Positions 28,652 to 39,272 of a DNA stretch of 64,000 nucleotides are shown piece after piece. The first letter of the stretch is position 1, and the number at the start of each line of letters is the position of its first letter. Both the position numbers and the translations under genes were made by a program. The stretch comes from Thalassolituus sp. UBA674 (lineage in GTDB: Bacteria; Pseudomonadota; Gammaproteobacteria; Pseudomonadales; Oceanobacteraceae), in assembly GCA_002298335.1 (NCBI GenBank), contig DBNK01000027.1:124001-188000 (forward strand). Reading direction: 5' to 3'. The notes under the pieces were generated by a model. It saw nothing but the letters and a program-made list of their open reading frames with translations. It was not told the DNA's origin and ran no database searches.

Positions 28652-29212
28652 TCAGACGAACCCGGACTGTAACTCTACCATCCGCTCCAGCAGTGCCGCA
28701 CCAGCGTAGGCATATTGGCCGGACTGCCAGTCGTCAGCGAGACTGAACACAGCTTCAAGCGTACTGAGACCATCCGCCCGCGGGCTCTTGCGCAGATACT
28801 TCGAGGGCTGGCCGGGCGACAGTGACAACCGCTGCAGACGGAGCAGCCAGGGGTTGAGCAGAGTCAGGCGGCGGACCTTACGCCAGGTGCCGTCCAGCAC
28901 CAGCACATAAGAGACTGACCGGCGGGCCTGCTCCAGAGGCAGGGGCGGAATATCATCCGCCGGATAGAGCAGGGCCACCTGCGCTGAAGGGGTATCTCCG
29001 AACAAATCGGCAAAGCTCAGTTCTTCAGCAACGATCAGACGACTGCCTGCTGCCATGCGCTGCAGCAGAGGCGCCGTGGAGAGAGGATGCTTTGCCTCAA
29101 GCGGGTCCTGCCAGATGATCAGCTGAAACGGCAGCTGCAGCGATGGCAGGTGACTGCACAGACACACTGACTGCGGGCGTCCGCAACCTTCGCAGACGCG
29201 CCGCCCGCTCAT
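28652..29212 (-). CDS. tapT: DTW-domain tRNA-uridine aminocarboxypropyltransferase
   Basis: DTWD family enzyme; the E. coli relative YfiP/TapT adds the 3-amino-3-carboxypropyl group of SAM to uridine 47 of tRNA. The 186 residues have an N-terminal zinc-type cysteine cluster (CEGCGRPQSVCLC) and the core VLDGTWRKVRRLTLLNPWL. The length is slightly short for the family (about 200-230). It lies 8 bases upstream of the uvrA stop on the same strand, so it follows its own promoter in or before the convergent region. Confidence 0.82.
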   Translation of the reverse strand: MSGRRVCEGCGRPQSVCLCSHLPSLQLPFQLIIWQDPLEAKHPLSTAPLLQRMAAGSRLIVAEELSFADLFGDTPSAQVALLYPADDIPPLPLEQARRSVSYVLVLDGTWRKVRRLTLLNPWLLRLQRLSLSPGQPSKYLRKSPRADGLSTLEAVFSLADDWQSGQYAYAGAALLERMVELQSGFV

Positions 29213-29220
29213 GGCTCCGC

Positions 29221-32055
29221 TCAGCCCCGTTCCAGCAGAGGCTTCAGGAAGCGACCCGTGTGTGATGCATCGACCTTAACGACGTCTTCCGGTGTGCCTT
29301 CGGCGATGATGTAACCGCCTTTGGAGCCGCCTTCCGGACCGAGATCGACAATCCAGTCAGCAGTTTTGATCACATCCAGATTGTGCTCAATCACTACCAC
29401 GGTATTGCCGTGATCGCGCAGGCGATGCAGTACCACCAGCAGCTGTTCGATGTCATAGAAATGCAGACCTGTGGTCGGCTCATCCAGAATATACAGAGTG
29501 TTGCCGGTGTCACGTTTGGACAGTTCCTTCGCCAGCTTCACCCGCTGCGCCTCACCGCCGGACAGGGTCGTGGCCGACTGTCCAAGGCGGATGTAGCTCA
29601 GGCCGACATCCATCAGGGTCTGCAGCTTGCGCGCCACAGCCGGGATGGCATCAAAGAATTCACGCGCTTCTTCGACCGTCATATCCAGAACTTCGTGGAT
29701 GTTCTTGCCTTTGTAGCGGATATCCAGCGTCTCGCGGTTGTAGCGCTTACCCTTACAGACATCACAGGGCACATAGATATCGGCGAGGAAGTGCATCTCC
29801 ACCTTGATCACACCGTCGCCCTGACAGGCCTCACAACGTCCGCCTTTGACATTGAAGGAGAAACGGCCCGGCTTGTAGCCGCGGGAGCGGGCTTCCTGCG
29901 TACCGGAGAAGAGCTCACGCAGCGGTGTGAAAATTCCGGTGTAGGTGGCCGGATTCGAACGCGGCGTACGGCCAATCGGTGACTGATCGATGTCCACCAC
30001 CTTATCCAGCTGCTTGAGGCCGGTGATGCCCTTGTGCGGCGAGGCTTTCAGAGTTGTGGCTGAGTTCAGCGCCGTGGCCGCCAGCGGATACAGAGTGCGG
30101 TTGATCAGGGTTGATTTGCCCGAGCCGGATACGCCGGTAACACAGGTCATCAGCCCCAGCGGCAGGGTCAGATCAACATTGTTGAGGTTGTTGCCGCTGG
30201 CGCCTTTCAGGGTCAGTACTTTGTCTTTGTTGTACGCCGTACGGCTCTCCGGCACACGGATGCCCTTATCACCGGTAAGGTACTGGCCGGTGACGGATGA
30301 CGGATTGCTCATCACCTCGGCCGGAGTCCCCTGCGCAATGATCTGACCACCATGTACACCAGCACCCGGGCCGATATCAATCAGGTGATCCGCACTGCGG
30401 ATGGCATCTTCATCGTGCTCCACCACGATCACGGTATTACCCAGATCGCGCAGGTGGAACAGGGTTTTGAGCAGACGGTCGTTGTCGCGCTGGTGCAGAC
30501 CAATAGACGGCTCATCAAGGATGTACATCACCCCCACCAGACCGGCGCCGATCTGTGATGCCAGGCGGATACGCTGGGCTTCACCACCGGACAAGGTATC
30601 TGAGCTGCGGTTAAGGGTCAGATATTCGAGCCCCACGTTCACCAGAAACTGCAGGCGGTCACGGATTTCCTTGAGGATCTTTTCGGCGATTTCGCCTTTG
30701 TGCCCGGCCATGGTCAGGGTGCTGAAATAAGCGTGCGCTTCTTCGACCGGCATCGCCGTACAGGCGTGAATGGTTTTATCCTGAATAAATACGTTGCGCG
30801 CTTCACGGCGCAGACGCGAGCCATGACAGCTCGGACAGGGCTGAACGCTCAGGTAGCGCGACAGCTCTTCCCGCACCATCTGTGAATCGGTCTCACGGTA
30901 ACGGCGTTCCAGATTCGGCAGCACGCCTTCGAACGGATGTGACTTGCGGATCTGATCACCGCGGGAGTTGACGTAGATAAAGCTCACGTCTTCATCACCG
31001 GTTCCCTGCAGAATGGCGTTGCGGTGTTCTTCCGACAGATCGCACAGGGCCGTGTCGATATCAAACCCGAAATGCTCAGCAACGGCACTCAGCATCTGGA
31101 AGTAATACACGCTGCGGCGGTCCCAGCCACGGATCGCCCCTTCACCTATGGTCAGGGTGTCATCATGGACGACCCGCTCCGGGTCAAAGTACTGTTTAAC
31201 GCCGAGACCGTCGCAGCTTGGGCAGGCACCGGCCGGGTTGTTAAAGGAGAACAGACGCGGTTCCAGCTCGGTAATGCTGTAACCACAGTGCGGACAGGAG
31301 AACTTGGAGGAAAACAGCAGTTGGGCGTCTTCGCTGTCATCGTCCATCGGAGCGACGTGCACCAGACCGTCACTCAGCTCAAGGCAGACTTCAATAGACT
31401 CCGACAGACGCTGCTCAATGCCTTCTTTAACCTTGAAACGGTCCACCACCACTTCAATGGTGTGTTTACGGCGCTTGTCGAGGGTTGGTGTGTCATCCAG
31501 ATCACACACCAGACCGTCGATCCGGGCGCGGATAAAGCCCTGTGAGCGCAGGCTTTCAAACACGTGCAGGTGCTCACCTTTGCGGTCACGGATCACCGGC
31601 GCCAGAATCATGTAACGGCTGTCTTCAGGCAGCGCCATGATGGCGTCGACCATCTGGCTGACGGTCTGGGCTTCGAGAGGGACATCATGGTCCGGGCAGC
31701 GCGGCGTGCCGACCCGGGCAAACAGCAGGCGCAGGTAGTCATAAATCTCGGTGACGGTACCGACAGTCGAGCGCGGGTTGTGTGAGGTGGATTTCTGCTC
31801 AATGGAAATCGCCGGTGACAGACCTTCAATCAGGTCCACGTCCGGCTTCTCCATCATCGACAGAAACTGTCGTGCGTAGGTGGAAAGCGACTCAACATAA
31901 CGCCGCTGACCCTCGGCGTAGAGGGTATCAAACGCCAGCGATGATTTACCGGAACCACTGAGGCCAGTAATAACCACGAGCTGGTCCCGGGGGATGTCGA
32001 TATCAATGTTCTTGAGGTTGTGAGTTCTCGCACCGCGAACCTGAATGCTGCTCAT
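29221..32055 (-). CDS. uvrA: Excinuclease ABC subunit UvrA
   Basis: DNA-damage recognition ATPase of nucleotide excision repair. From [14 protein letters not shown] it has 944 residues: two ABC ATPase halves (GLSGSGKSS in the first, GVSGSGKST in the second), signature sequences LSGGEAQRI and LSGGEAQRV, and zinc modules (CPHCGYS ... [16 protein letters not shown] ... CDVCKGKRY). An ATG at 32085 would add ten residues and is less likely. A TACAAT box about 25 bases upstream of the start suggests a promoter; I saw no LexA-type CTG-N10-CAG site. Confidence 0.98.
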   Translation of the reverse strand: MSSIQVRGARTHNLKNIDIDIPRDQLVVITGLSGSGKSSLAFDTLYAEGQRRYVESLSTYARQFLSMMEKPDVDLIEGLSPAISIEQKSTSHNPRSTVGTVTEIYDYLRLLFARVGTPRCPDHDVPLEAQTVSQMVDAIMALPEDSRYMILAPVIRDRKGEHLHVFESLRSQGFIRARIDGLVCDLDDTPTLDKRRKHTIEVVVDRFKVKEGIEQRLSESIEVCLELSDGLVHVAPMDDDSEDAQLLFSSKFSCPHCGYSITELEPRLFSFNNPAGACPSCDGLGVKQYFDPERVVHDDTLTIGEGAIRGWDRRSVYYFQMLSAVAEHFGFDIDTALCDLSEEHRNAILQGTGDEDVSFIYVNSRGDQIRKSHPFEGVLPNLERRYRETDSQMVREELSRYLSVQPCPSCHGSRLRREARNVFIQDKTIHACTAMPVEEAHAYFSTLTMAGHKGEIAEKILKEIRDRLQFLVNVGLEYLTLNRSSDTLSGGEAQRIRLASQIGAGLVGVMYILDEPSIGLHQRDNDRLLKTLFHLRDLGNTVIVVEHDEDAIRSADHLIDIGPGAGVHGGQIIAQGTPAEVMSNPSSVTGQYLTGDKGIRVPESRTAYNKDKVLTLKGASGNNLNNVDLTLPLGLMTCVTGVSGSGKSTLINRTLYPLAATALNSATTLKASPHKGITGLKQLDKVVDIDQSPIGRTPRSNPATYTGIFTPLRELFSGTQEARSRGYKPGRFSFNVKGGRCEACQGDGVIKVEMHFLADIYVPCDVCKGKRYNRETLDIRYKGKNIHEVLDMTVEEAREFFDAIPAVARKLQTLMDVGLSYIRLGQSATTLSGGEAQRVKLAKELSKRDTGNTLYILDEPTTGLHFYDIEQLLVVLHRLRDHGNTVVVIEHNLDVIKTADWIVDLGPEGGSKGGYIIAEGTPEDVVKVDASHTGRFLKPLLERG

Positions 32056-32200
32056 GACTGCCTGTCTGTAAAAGAAAGGAGCCATTGTAAAGCATGGCCG
32101 TAACCGGTTCAGCAGGTTCTGTGGCTAATTTACCGGGAAGCAGCGTTCCGGCCACTCACGGACAGAGATGCCGGGGACACCAATGGCCCCCGGTCACTGT

Positions 32201-32893
32201 TCAGCTGACCTTATCCACCGTTACCTGAGCATCACGTTCCAGATCCGCCAGGTTTTCCTTCGCCCAGTTGATCGCCTGTACGCGGTTGCTGACACCGATT
32301 TTGCGGAAGAGGTTATAGATGTGTGTTTTCACCGTGTGCATACTCACATTCAGTGCCTGAGCAATCTGGGTATTGGTCGCACCGGTCGCCGTATACTGCA
32401 GAATCTGTTTCTCGCGGCGGGTGAGGATATTGGCCTCGTCATGGTGACGCGGACGCTGACGGGTACGTTCCAGATACTCCCCCATCAACTGACGCGGCAG
32501 CCAGTACTCGCCATCGAAGATACCTTCGATACCGCGGCACAGATGTTCCTGAGAACCTTCACGGTAGAATACGCCCTTCACCATGGGCCACAGAATCAGC
32601 TGCTCAACTTCGGCATTGTCCACCACGTTGAAGAAAGCCACTGTGATATCCGCATCCTGATCACAGAGGTGATCCAGCAGAGGTACAAGTCGCTCTGAGC
32701 CGCCTTCACTGACATCGATGAGTGCAAGATAATGGGTACCCGTATCGTAGTTCCTGTTCCAGTGATTTCCGTCCACTGGTTCAGAGTCGATGCCGGTAAA
32801 CTGACTGATATAGCCATTGAGCAGGGTGATCTGCAGATTATGCTGGCCAAACAGAAGAATCTTCTTATTGAGCTGGTTATCGTCCTTATTCAT
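32201..32893 (-). CDS. CsgD-like LuxR-family transcription regulator
   Basis: The 230-residue protein has an atypical receiver-like N-terminal domain (LLFGQHNLQITLLNGYISQF ...) and a LuxR helix-turn-helix (LTRREKQILQYTATGATNTQIAQALNVSMHTVKTHIYNLFRKI, about 158-200). The segment WPMVKGVFYREGSQEHLCRGIEGI closely resembles the matching part of E. coli CsgD, as do the last residues NRVQAINWAKENL. CsgD-like factors control biofilm matrix genes; the targets here are unknown. A GC-rich hairpin lies just after the stop (32171-32192). The gene separates uvrA from the MFS-ssb pair and faces the latter across 171 bp containing a perfect palindrome. Confidence 0.82.
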   Translation of the reverse strand: MNKDDNQLNKKILLFGQHNLQITLLNGYISQFTGIDSEPVDGNHWNRNYDTGTHYLALIDVSEGGSERLVPLLDHLCDQDADITVAFFNVVDNAEVEQLILWPMVKGVFYREGSQEHLCRGIEGIFDGEYWLPRQLMGEYLERTRQRPRHHDEANILTRREKQILQYTATGATNTQIAQALNVSMHTVKTHIYNLFRKIGVSNRVQAINWAKENLADLERDAQVTVDKVS

Positions 32894-32959
32894 GATGCTT
32901 GCGCTTCCTTTGTTATTGCCCTTTCCTGAGTTGTCGCGCGGACAGCTATTCCATTCTAC

Positions 32960-32973
32960 TTAAGTGCACTTAA
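32960..32973. promoter_or_regulatory. Perfect 14-bp palindrome between the CsgD-like gene and the MFS gene
   Basis: TTAAGTGCACTTAA reads the same on both strands. It stands 67 bp from the regulator start and 92 bp from the transporter start, so it could serve either. A dimeric regulator site is an inference. Confidence 0.4.
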
Positions 32974-33064
32974 AAGACCAGTGAACTTATGTAACTAACG
33001 AATGCACCAACAGCATAGCTTAAATCTGGTAGACTGCGGCCTCCCTGAACCCAACTGATAACTT

Positions 33065-34447
33065 ATGACAGGCATTAATACCTTACCTCCGGCTAAGGAG
33101 AAGTGGGCCGTCGTCTCTCTGGCCTCACTTTACGCTTTCCGTATGCTCGGCCTGTTCATGGTGCTGCCCGTTATGATGCTGGAGGGCAGCCATCTGACAG
33201 GCGCAACGCCACAGCTGCTCGGCCTGGCAATGGGTGTCTATGGCCTGTCGCAGGCCCTGCTGCAGATCCCGGCGGGGGCACTTTCAGACCGTATCGGGCG
33301 TAAGCCGGTCATTATCGGTGGCCTGCTGATTTTCGCTGCGGGCAGCGTACTGGCGGCAACCTCAGACAGCATCTGGGGCGTTGTGGCCGGGCGTGCACTG
33401 CAGGGCTGTGGCGCCATTGCCAGCGCCATCATGGCCCTGGTCACTGACATCACCCGTGACGAAAACCGCATGAAGGCCATGGCCACGATAGGTGCCAGTA
33501 TCGGTCTGTCGTTTTCGGCGGCTCTGATTCTTGGTCCGGCACTGGCCGCTGCAGGTGGCCTGACCGCCATCTTTGGTGTGACCGCCCTGCTGGCTCTGAT
33601 CGGAATCGGTATTGTGCTGACCCTGCCTTCTCCGCCCCGGCGTCAGCACCGTGATGCATCAGCCGCCCTGCCGGATGTGATTAAACAGCTGAAGAATCCG
33701 GCCATGTGGCCACTGATCACGGGTGTCTTCCTGCTGCACGCCCTGATGGTGATTATTTTCTCTGCCGTGCCTGGTCAGCTGACCGCCGCCGGACTGCCGG
33801 CTGACAGTCACAGCCTGCTGTACCTGCCGGTCCTGATCGCCTCCTTCGTACTGATGGTGCCGCTGATCATCATTGCCGAGAAAAAACAGCAGATGAAGCG
33901 CATTGTTGCTACCGGTGCCCTGCTGCTGGCTTCTGCCCTGCTGCTGATGGGAAGCGCACGTCAGTTATGGCACTGGGTGGCTCTGCTGATCCTGTATTTC
34001 TGGGGCTTCAATCTGCTGGAGGCCAGCCTGCCCTCCTGGCTGAGCAAAATCGCCCCGGCCGGTTCACGTGGCAGTGCCATGGGTATCTTCTCGACGTTCC
34101 AGTTTGCCGGTGCTTTCGCTGGCGGACTCAGCGGCGGCTGGCTACTGGCCCATGCCAGTCCCGGCTTTCTGTTTGTCGTGCCGGGGGCATTAATGATACT
34201 TTGGTGGTTTATGGTTCTGCGCGCCAAAGCGCCGCAGCATCTCACCAGCGTACGTCTGGCGGCAAGCCCGGACACCGGGCCTGATGTGACCAGCCGTCTG
34301 CAGCAACTGCCGGGCGTCGCTGATGTTCTGTACATTCCGGCAGAACAGGCTATTTATCTCAAAGTCAGTGCCGAATCTTTCAAGCATGAAGACGCACTGA
34401 CCATTATCGGACCCACAGGAGAAGAACATGGGGCGCAGTGTCAATAA
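33065..34447 (+). CDS. MFS transporter, YajR-like
   Basis: The 460-residue protein has twelve predicted helices (first at about 15-35) with the MFS loop motif [16 protein letters not shown] between helices 2 and 3. The last 60 residues form a small ferredoxin-like domain ([27 protein letters not shown]), as in YajR. The substrate is unknown. Its 3' end overlaps ssb by 20 bp. The uvrA / MFS / ssb arrangement is the Pseudomonas one, except that a regulator gene is placed in between. Confidence 0.85.
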   Translation: MTGINTLPPAKEKWAVVSLASLYAFRMLGLFMVLPVMMLEGSHLTGATPQLLGLAMGVYGLSQALLQIPAGALSDRIGRKPVIIGGLLIFAAGSVLAATSDSIWGVVAGRALQGCGAIASAIMALVTDITRDENRMKAMATIGASIGLSFSAALILGPALAAAGGLTAIFGVTALLALIGIGIVLTLPSPPRRQHRDASAALPDVIKQLKNPAMWPLITGVFLLHALMVIIFSAVPGQLTAAGLPADSHSLLYLPVLIASFVLMVPLIIIAEKKQQMKRIVATGALLLASALLLMGSARQLWHWVALLILYFWGFNLLEASLPSWLSKIAPAGSRGSAMGIFSTFQFAGAFAGGLSGGWLLAHASPGFLFVVPGALMILWWFMVLRAKAPQHLTSVRLAASPDTGPDVTSRLQQLPGVADVLYIPAEQAIYLKVSAESFKHEDALTIIGPTGEEHGAQCQ

Positions 34448-35042
34448 AGTAACTTTAATCGGGACCCTGGGACGCGATCCGGAAGTACGTTACCTGCCCA
34501 ATGGTAATGCCGTCGCCAATCTGTCTCTGGCCACTGACGAGAGCTACAACGACAAGTCAACCGGTCAGAAAGTGGAACAGACCGAATGGCACCGCCTGAC
34601 CGTGTATGGCCGCCTGGCAGAGATCTGCCAGCAATACCTGAAGAAGGGTTCACGCGCCTATTTTGAAGGCCGTCTGCGCACCCGTGAATGGGAGAAGGAC
34701 GGTGTGAAACGCTACACCACCGAGATCATCTGTAACGACATGATGATGCTGGACTCGCGCGAAGGCGGCATGGGTTCCGGCGCTCCGATGGGTGGCCAGC
34801 AGCCAACCAGTCCGGCGCAGGTGGCCAACAACATGGGCATGGGTTATCAGCAGCCACCTCAGCAGCCGATGCAGAACAGCGGTTATCAGAACGCGCCGCA
34901 GCAGCGTCCGCCTCAGGGCAATCAGGGCGGTGGTTACGGTAATCAGGGTGGCGGTTATCAGCAGCCTCCGCAGCAGCCACAGCGTCAGGCGCCACAGCCC
35001 AGCAACAACTTTGATGATTTTGACGACGACATCCCGTTCTGA
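34428..35042 (+). CDS. ssb: Single-stranded DNA-binding protein
   Basis: OB-fold tetrameric protein that coats single-stranded DNA. The 204 residues begin [26 protein letters not shown]. After the OB fold (to about 110) follows a Gln/Gly/Pro-rich linker (QPPQQP and GNQGGGY repeats) and the acidic tip DFDDDIPF that binds partner proteins. It starts inside the transporter gene, preceded by AGGAG, so translation may be coupled. Confidence 0.97.
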   Translation: MGRSVNKVTLIGTLGRDPEVRYLPNGNAVANLSLATDESYNDKSTGQKVEQTEWHRLTVYGRLAEICQQYLKKGSRAYFEGRLRTREWEKDGVKRYTTEIICNDMMMLDSREGGMGSGAPMGGQQPTSPAQVANNMGMGYQQPPQQPMQNSGYQNAPQQRPPQGNQGGGYGNQGGGYQQPPQQPQRQAPQPSNNFDDFDDDIPF

Positions 35043-35048
35043 TCATGC

Positions 35049-35074
35049 TGCCGGATAACCTGAGTTATCCGGCA
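35049..35074. terminator. Strong hairpin between convergent ssb and ohyA
   Basis: TGCCGGATAAC and GTTATCCGGCA form a perfect 11-bp stem with loop CTGA, 6 bases after the ssb stop. On the plus strand it is followed by TTCTCCCTCC. It lies before the ohyA stop on the other strand, so it may serve both genes. Confidence 0.65.
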
Positions 35075-35083
35075 TTCTCCCTC

Positions 35084-37012
35084 CTAGCGGTGTCTTTTCA
35101 GCACCTCGCCCAACGTCTCAAACCAACCGCCAATCAGGGTTTTTATCCCGGCAATATCATCCAGGATATGATGCGGCTCTTCTTCCGGAAGCGGAGGCAG
35201 AATATGCGCAAAGTAGGTGTCTTTCAGTAACCGGTGCAGCAACCGTTCACCCGGGAATGGCTTACCGTTACTCAGTGCCCGCGCACCTTTCAACAGGTTG
35301 CGGATATCGTACTGGGTCGGGCTGATATCGGCGACCTGCTTGCGGATACCCAGCAGCTCATACACGCCGATTCTGGCGGTGCGGACCGAGCTCTCCATCG
35401 TGAAAACCACGTCGTTACTGGTTTCGACAAACTGACCGAGTAACGCCAGGTTCCGGCAGCCTTCCGGGACCACCCGTGGCCGGTCGCCTGCAGCCCGTGG
35501 CATAAACTCAGCCGTAATGTAGGGCATCAGTGCGGTACGCACCTTAGTCGCCGCCTCAATCTCTTCCAGCTCGTCTTTCAGGCCCAGGTGATAACAGATC
35601 TCCCGCAGGATCTCACGGCCGGTGCACTCACGCATCGGCCTGGCTACATAATCTCCGGGCAGGTCCGTGCGCAGCGCATAGGCCCAGGCAACCAGCACAT
35701 CGTCCGGCTGCTCCCGGAAGTGTGGCTGACGGTTGAGGGTGACACTCAGCACCCAGGATGAATCCGTAAAGGTGATGATGCCGCCGGTGACTGTACGCCC
35801 CGAATACGGATCATTGACGGCAAGTTCGGTTATGCGCCGGGTCAGCGCCGAGGGAAAGCAGGTCAGGGTCGCTGACTCCCACAGAGAGCGACCGGTGTCA
35901 CCACAGAATTTCTCCGGCTTACCGAAGCGTGCTGAACGGCGTGCCAGGTTCTGCCACAATACCCAGTCGCTGTCGGGGCCCGGATCGTACTGACCGCGCT
36001 GCAGGACCGGTACAGAATCCATGTCGCCATAGGCGCTGCCCTCCGTCATGGAGCCGGTCAGGGCCAGCACCAGATCATCGTTACCAACGGCGATGCTCTG
36101 CGGTGCATCGGCACTGCCTGACACCAGTGCGGTGACCGTCAGCTGGTCACCATCTTCGCGGAACTCCAGATCCCGGATGCGCGCCTGCTGTACAAAGCGA
36201 ACGCCTTTTTCACGCAGCATGCGCTCCAGTGGCTGCACAAAACTCTCATATTGATTGTATTTGGGGAAGACCAGAGCTGACATGTCATTCAGGCCATCAA
36301 TCGCATCCAGAAAGCGGTGCATATACAGCTTCATTTCCAGCAGGCTGTGCCAGTTCTGGAACGCAAACATGGAGCGCCAGAAGAACCAGAAATTGGTCTC
36401 CAGAAAGCTCTCACTGAAATAGTCTTCAATGGTCAGGTCATCCAGCTCATCTTTACGCTTGAGCAGAAGTTTCAGCAGTTCCCACTGATGACCACGGCTG
36501 AGTCCGAAGTCACTGAAGTCCTGTATCTGCCCACACTGATGCATCAGCCGCGCACGGGAATAATTCGGATCGTTGTCGTTCAGCAACCGGTATTCATCCA
36601 GCACGCTGAAACCTTCCGGCAGTTCAAGAGCTGGCACCTCCTGAAACAGGTCCCAGAAATTATCGTAATTCCAGTTCATCTCACGGCCACCACGGATCAG
36701 GTAACCTTCCTGGGCGTTGCCGCTGCCATCCAGCGAACCGCCAGCCGTCTCATGCGTTTCGTAGAGGGTGATGTTTTCTGCCGGCATATGGCCATCGCGG
36801 ATCAGATAAAAAGCCGCCGCCAGACCGGCAATACCGCCCCCGATAATGTGTGTGCGACGTGTCTCAATCCCCGGCGTCGGTAACGGCCGGAAACGCATGT
36901 AGGGTCCGGTCATGTCCGGTGGTGGCAAAGTGTTCTGAGGGGTGTTGCTCCAGTAACCTGAAGTGGCATCGGCTTCGGTAATAAACGGGTGTCCGGAAGA
37001 TGAATCGGTCAT
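35084..37012 (-). CDS. ohyA: Oleate hydratase
   Basis: FAD-dependent enzyme (once called myosin-cross-reactive antigen) that adds water to the C9 double bond of unsaturated fatty acids, giving 10-hydroxy acids. The 642 residues have the FAD-binding motif IIGGGIAGLAAAFYLI (about 57-72). The conserved GGREMNWNYDNFWDLF carries the catalytic Glu, and FPKYNQYESFVQPL carries the Tyr seen in characterised enzymes. Length fits. It stands alone downstream of rpoS with about 180 bp of AT-rich upstream DNA containing a palindrome. It may protect against unsaturated fatty acids or start their use. Confidence 0.93.
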   Translation of the reverse strand: MTDSSSGHPFITEADATSGYWSNTPQNTLPPPDMTGPYMRFRPLPTPGIETRRTHIIGGGIAGLAAAFYLIRDGHMPAENITLYETHETAGGSLDGSGNAQEGYLIRGGREMNWNYDNFWDLFQEVPALELPEGFSVLDEYRLLNDNDPNYSRARLMHQCGQIQDFSDFGLSRGHQWELLKLLLKRKDELDDLTIEDYFSESFLETNFWFFWRSMFAFQNWHSLLEMKLYMHRFLDAIDGLNDMSALVFPKYNQYESFVQPLERMLREKGVRFVQQARIRDLEFREDGDQLTVTALVSGSADAPQSIAVGNDDLVLALTGSMTEGSAYGDMDSVPVLQRGQYDPGPDSDWVLWQNLARRSARFGKPEKFCGDTGRSLWESATLTCFPSALTRRITELAVNDPYSGRTVTGGIITFTDSSWVLSVTLNRQPHFREQPDDVLVAWAYALRTDLPGDYVARPMRECTGREILREICYHLGLKDELEEIEAATKVRTALMPYITAEFMPRAAGDRPRVVPEGCRNLALLGQFVETSNDVVFTMESSVRTARIGVYELLGIRKQVADISPTQYDIRNLLKGARALSNGKPFPGERLLHRLLKDTYFAHILPPLPEEEPHHILDDIAGIKTLIGGWFETLGEVLKRHR

Positions 37013-37166
37013 GGCAGGAACTCCAGGTGAAATACCGCTGAAAAATGGCGGGCAGGGCCAATAGTGCGATAAATCCGGATGTCAGCAGCTGATAAAAATC
37101 AATTTGTTCAGTAATAGATTCAGTGCAAGAGTTTCAAAGAAGAACAAATGCTCAGAAAACTGAATT

Positions 37167-37181
37167 TATGAAACTTTCATA
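37167..37181. promoter_or_regulatory. Palindrome upstream of ohyA
   Basis: TATGAAACTTTCATA has 7-bp arms around a single central base, about 155 bp before the ohyA ATG and just past the rpoS terminator. A possible operator for a fatty-acid-responsive repressor; no regulator gene is adjacent. Confidence 0.35.
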
Positions 37182-37193
37182 ACAGACGGGCAC

Positions 37194-37217
37194 AAAAAAA
37201 CCGGCAGTCGCCGGCTT
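37194..37217 (-). terminator. Intrinsic terminator of rpoS
   Basis: On the minus strand GCCGGC, loop GACT, GCCGGT (one G-T pair), then seven T. It starts about 25 bases past the rpoS stop. Good form and placement. Confidence 0.8.
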
Positions 37218-37240
37218 TCCTGTTCCTGAAGAAGGTATCC

Positions 37241-38224
37241 TCAGCCTGCGTGGCCGAAGATGGTTTCTGCATCCAGACCATGTTGTTCCATGATCTCACG
37301 CAGACGGCGCAGTGCCTCAACCTGAATCTGACGTACGCGCTCGCGGGTCAGACCGATTTCACGGCCCACATCTTCCAGTGTGCTGGTTTCGTGACCACGC
37401 AGACCGAAACGGCGGGACAGCACCTCGCGCTGCTTCTCCGGCAGTTCTTCAATCCAGCGGTCGAGGTTGGACTGCACATCGTCATTCTGCAGCTGAGTGC
37501 CCGGATCTTCGATACGGTCATCCGCAATGGTATCCAGAATCGACTTTTCAGAGTTCGCACCCAGTGGGGTATCGATAGAGGTTACGCGCTCGTTCAGCTT
37601 GAGCATGCGCTTAACGTCTTCTACCGGCTTTTCCAGCAGTTCGGCGATCTCTTCTGCGGTTGGCTCGTGATCCAGCTTCTGAGTCAGCTCACGGGCAGCA
37701 CGCAGGTATACATTCAGTTCTTTGACCACATGAATCGGCAGACGGATGGTACGGGTCTGGTTCATGATGGCACGTTCGATGGTCTGACGGATCCACCAGG
37801 TTGCGTAGGTGGAGAAGCGGAAGCCACGCTCCGGATCAAACTTTTCAACGGCACGGATCAGACCCAGGTTGCCTTCTTCGATCAGATCCAGCAGTGACAG
37901 GCCGCGGTTGATGTAGCGGCGGGAGATTTTCACCACCAGTCGCAGGTTACTTTCAATCATGCGGCGGCGGCCAAGCTCGTCCCCCTTACGGGCCAGACGG
38001 GCATAATGAATTTCTTCTTCTGCAGACAACAGTGGCGAGAAGCCGATCTCACTCAGATACATCTGAGTGGCATCCAGGGTCCGTCCGGATGTGTCAGCCG
38101 CAAACCGCTCTTCTGCGTGATCGTCGTCGCTGTCGGACGCCATCACATCATCAGTATCAGAGTCTTCGACTGAGTAACCTTCGTCTTCGAGTTCTTCCAG
38201 AATTTCGCGCTGTTGGACTGCCAT
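37241..38224 (-). CDS. rpoS: RNA polymerase sigma factor RpoS
   Basis: Stationary-phase and stress sigma factor. The 327 residues have an acidic N terminus, region 1.2 ([16 protein letters not shown]) and region 2 ([55 protein letters not shown], typical RpoS). Region 3 and the region 4 helix-turn-helix ([30 protein letters not shown]) follow. nlpD lies 97 bp upstream, as in other gammaproteobacteria, where the main rpoS promoter sits inside nlpD. Confidence 0.98.
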   Translation of the reverse strand: MAVQQREILEELEDEGYSVEDSDTDDVMASDSDDDHAEERFAADTSGRTLDATQMYLSEIGFSPLLSAEEEIHYARLARKGDELGRRRMIESNLRLVVKISRRYINRGLSLLDLIEEGNLGLIRAVEKFDPERGFRFSTYATWWIRQTIERAIMNQTRTIRLPIHVVKELNVYLRAARELTQKLDHEPTAEEIAELLEKPVEDVKRMLKLNERVTSIDTPLGANSEKSILDTIADDRIEDPGTQLQNDDVQSNLDRWIEELPEKQREVLSRRFGLRGHETSTLEDVGREIGLTRERVRQIQVEALRRLREIMEQHGLDAETIFGHAG

Positions 38225-38321
38225 GTTGAATCCCGCCTTCTTGGTATTGTTATTCCCCGTCTGAAAATAGATACATAATTCAGACCAGAATATACGTTAA
38301 CTTTGAGATTGACCGCTTTTG

Positions 38322-39086
38322 TTACATTCCCGGAAGGAATCTCAGCGGATCAACAGGCTTTCCGTTTTCACGGATCTCGAAGTGCAGTTTCACTTCATCA
38401 GTGCCTGTAGAACCTGTTTCGGCAATCTTCTCACCCGCTTTAATCGTCTGATTTTCGCGGACCAGTATGCGGCTGGCATGTGCATAGGCACTGAGGAATC
38501 TGTCGTTGTGACGGACAATGATGAGGTTACCGTACCCTCTGAGCCCCGTACCGGCATACACGACAGTTCCTGCCGCTGCTGCCAAAACAGGTTCACCCAA
38601 AGAAGTACCGATATCAATCCCCTTGTTGACGGGCTTGGAGGCCGAGAAGCGGGCGACAATCTTGCCATTTGCGGGCCAGATCCATTGGCTGACCTGTGCA
38701 TCTGCGGGCATTTCAGGCGGTTTTCCTGCGCCAGGCGTCGTCACTTGCGGCGGCTGTACGCTGCCCCCCGGCTGAACTGACGGCTTTTTGACAGCGACCG
38801 GACCCGGGGTGACCGGAGCGGAACCCCCTCCGCGCACGTCAATTTTCTGACCCGGGTAGATGGTATAAGGGTAAGGGATGGAGTTAGCACTTGCTAACTG
38901 ACGATAGTCGAGTCCGTAGCGAAAAGCGATGGCATACAGGGTGTCGCCACGGCTGACGGTGTAATATCCGGAATCCGGAATCCGGTAACCGAACTTCTGA
39001 TCGACAGAGACAAATCCACCTTCTGAAGAGCAGGCTGCCAGAATAATGACGGCGGTCAGAAGGATGATTGGACGGGCTCTGTGCAT
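38322..39086 (-). CDS. nlpD: Murein hydrolase activator NlpD
   Basis: Outer-membrane lipoprotein that activates amidases at the division site. The 254 residues have lipobox LAAC (Cys about 19), LysM (YYTVSRGDTLYAIAFRYGL ... YPGQKIDVRG, about 41-86), a Pro/Gly-rich linker and a LytM/M23 domain (about 140-250). The first zinc histidine position reads NKGIDIG instead of HxGID, while LHFEIR is kept, so the domain should be non-enzymatic, as in E. coli NlpD. The amidase AmiB is encoded at 5.8-7.1 kb. Confidence 0.94.
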   Translation of the reverse strand: MHRARPIILLTAVIILAACSSEGGFVSVDQKFGYRIPDSGYYTVSRGDTLYAIAFRYGLDYRQLASANSIPYPYTIYPGQKIDVRGGGSAPVTPGPVAVKKPSVQPGGSVQPPQVTTPGAGKPPEMPADAQVSQWIWPANGKIVARFSASKPVNKGIDIGTSLGEPVLAAAAGTVVYAGTGLRGYGNLIIVRHNDRFLSAYAHASRILVRENQTIKAGEKIAETGSTGTDEVKLHFEIRENGKPVDPLRFLPGM

Positions 39087-39272
39087 GATTTTTTTTTCTG
39101 ATGTTTTTTTGACGACTGAATTTAGCGGTAAATACCACGGAATACGAAATCGGTATTAATAATCCTTAAGGGAATATATATTTTCAATTCTTATTCCCAA
39201 ATAATCTTAAAAACAGCAATTTACTCTGTATACCAATGGTAACTCTGTGTAACTGATGGCGTAAAAAGCCAT

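Noticed and set aside
29940..29965. tRNA-like GATTCGAAC sequence
   Set aside because: It lies inside uvrA and no cloverleaf can be formed around it.
32056..33064. LexA boxes for uvrA or ssb
   Set aside because: No CTG-N10-CAG site in either intergenic region.
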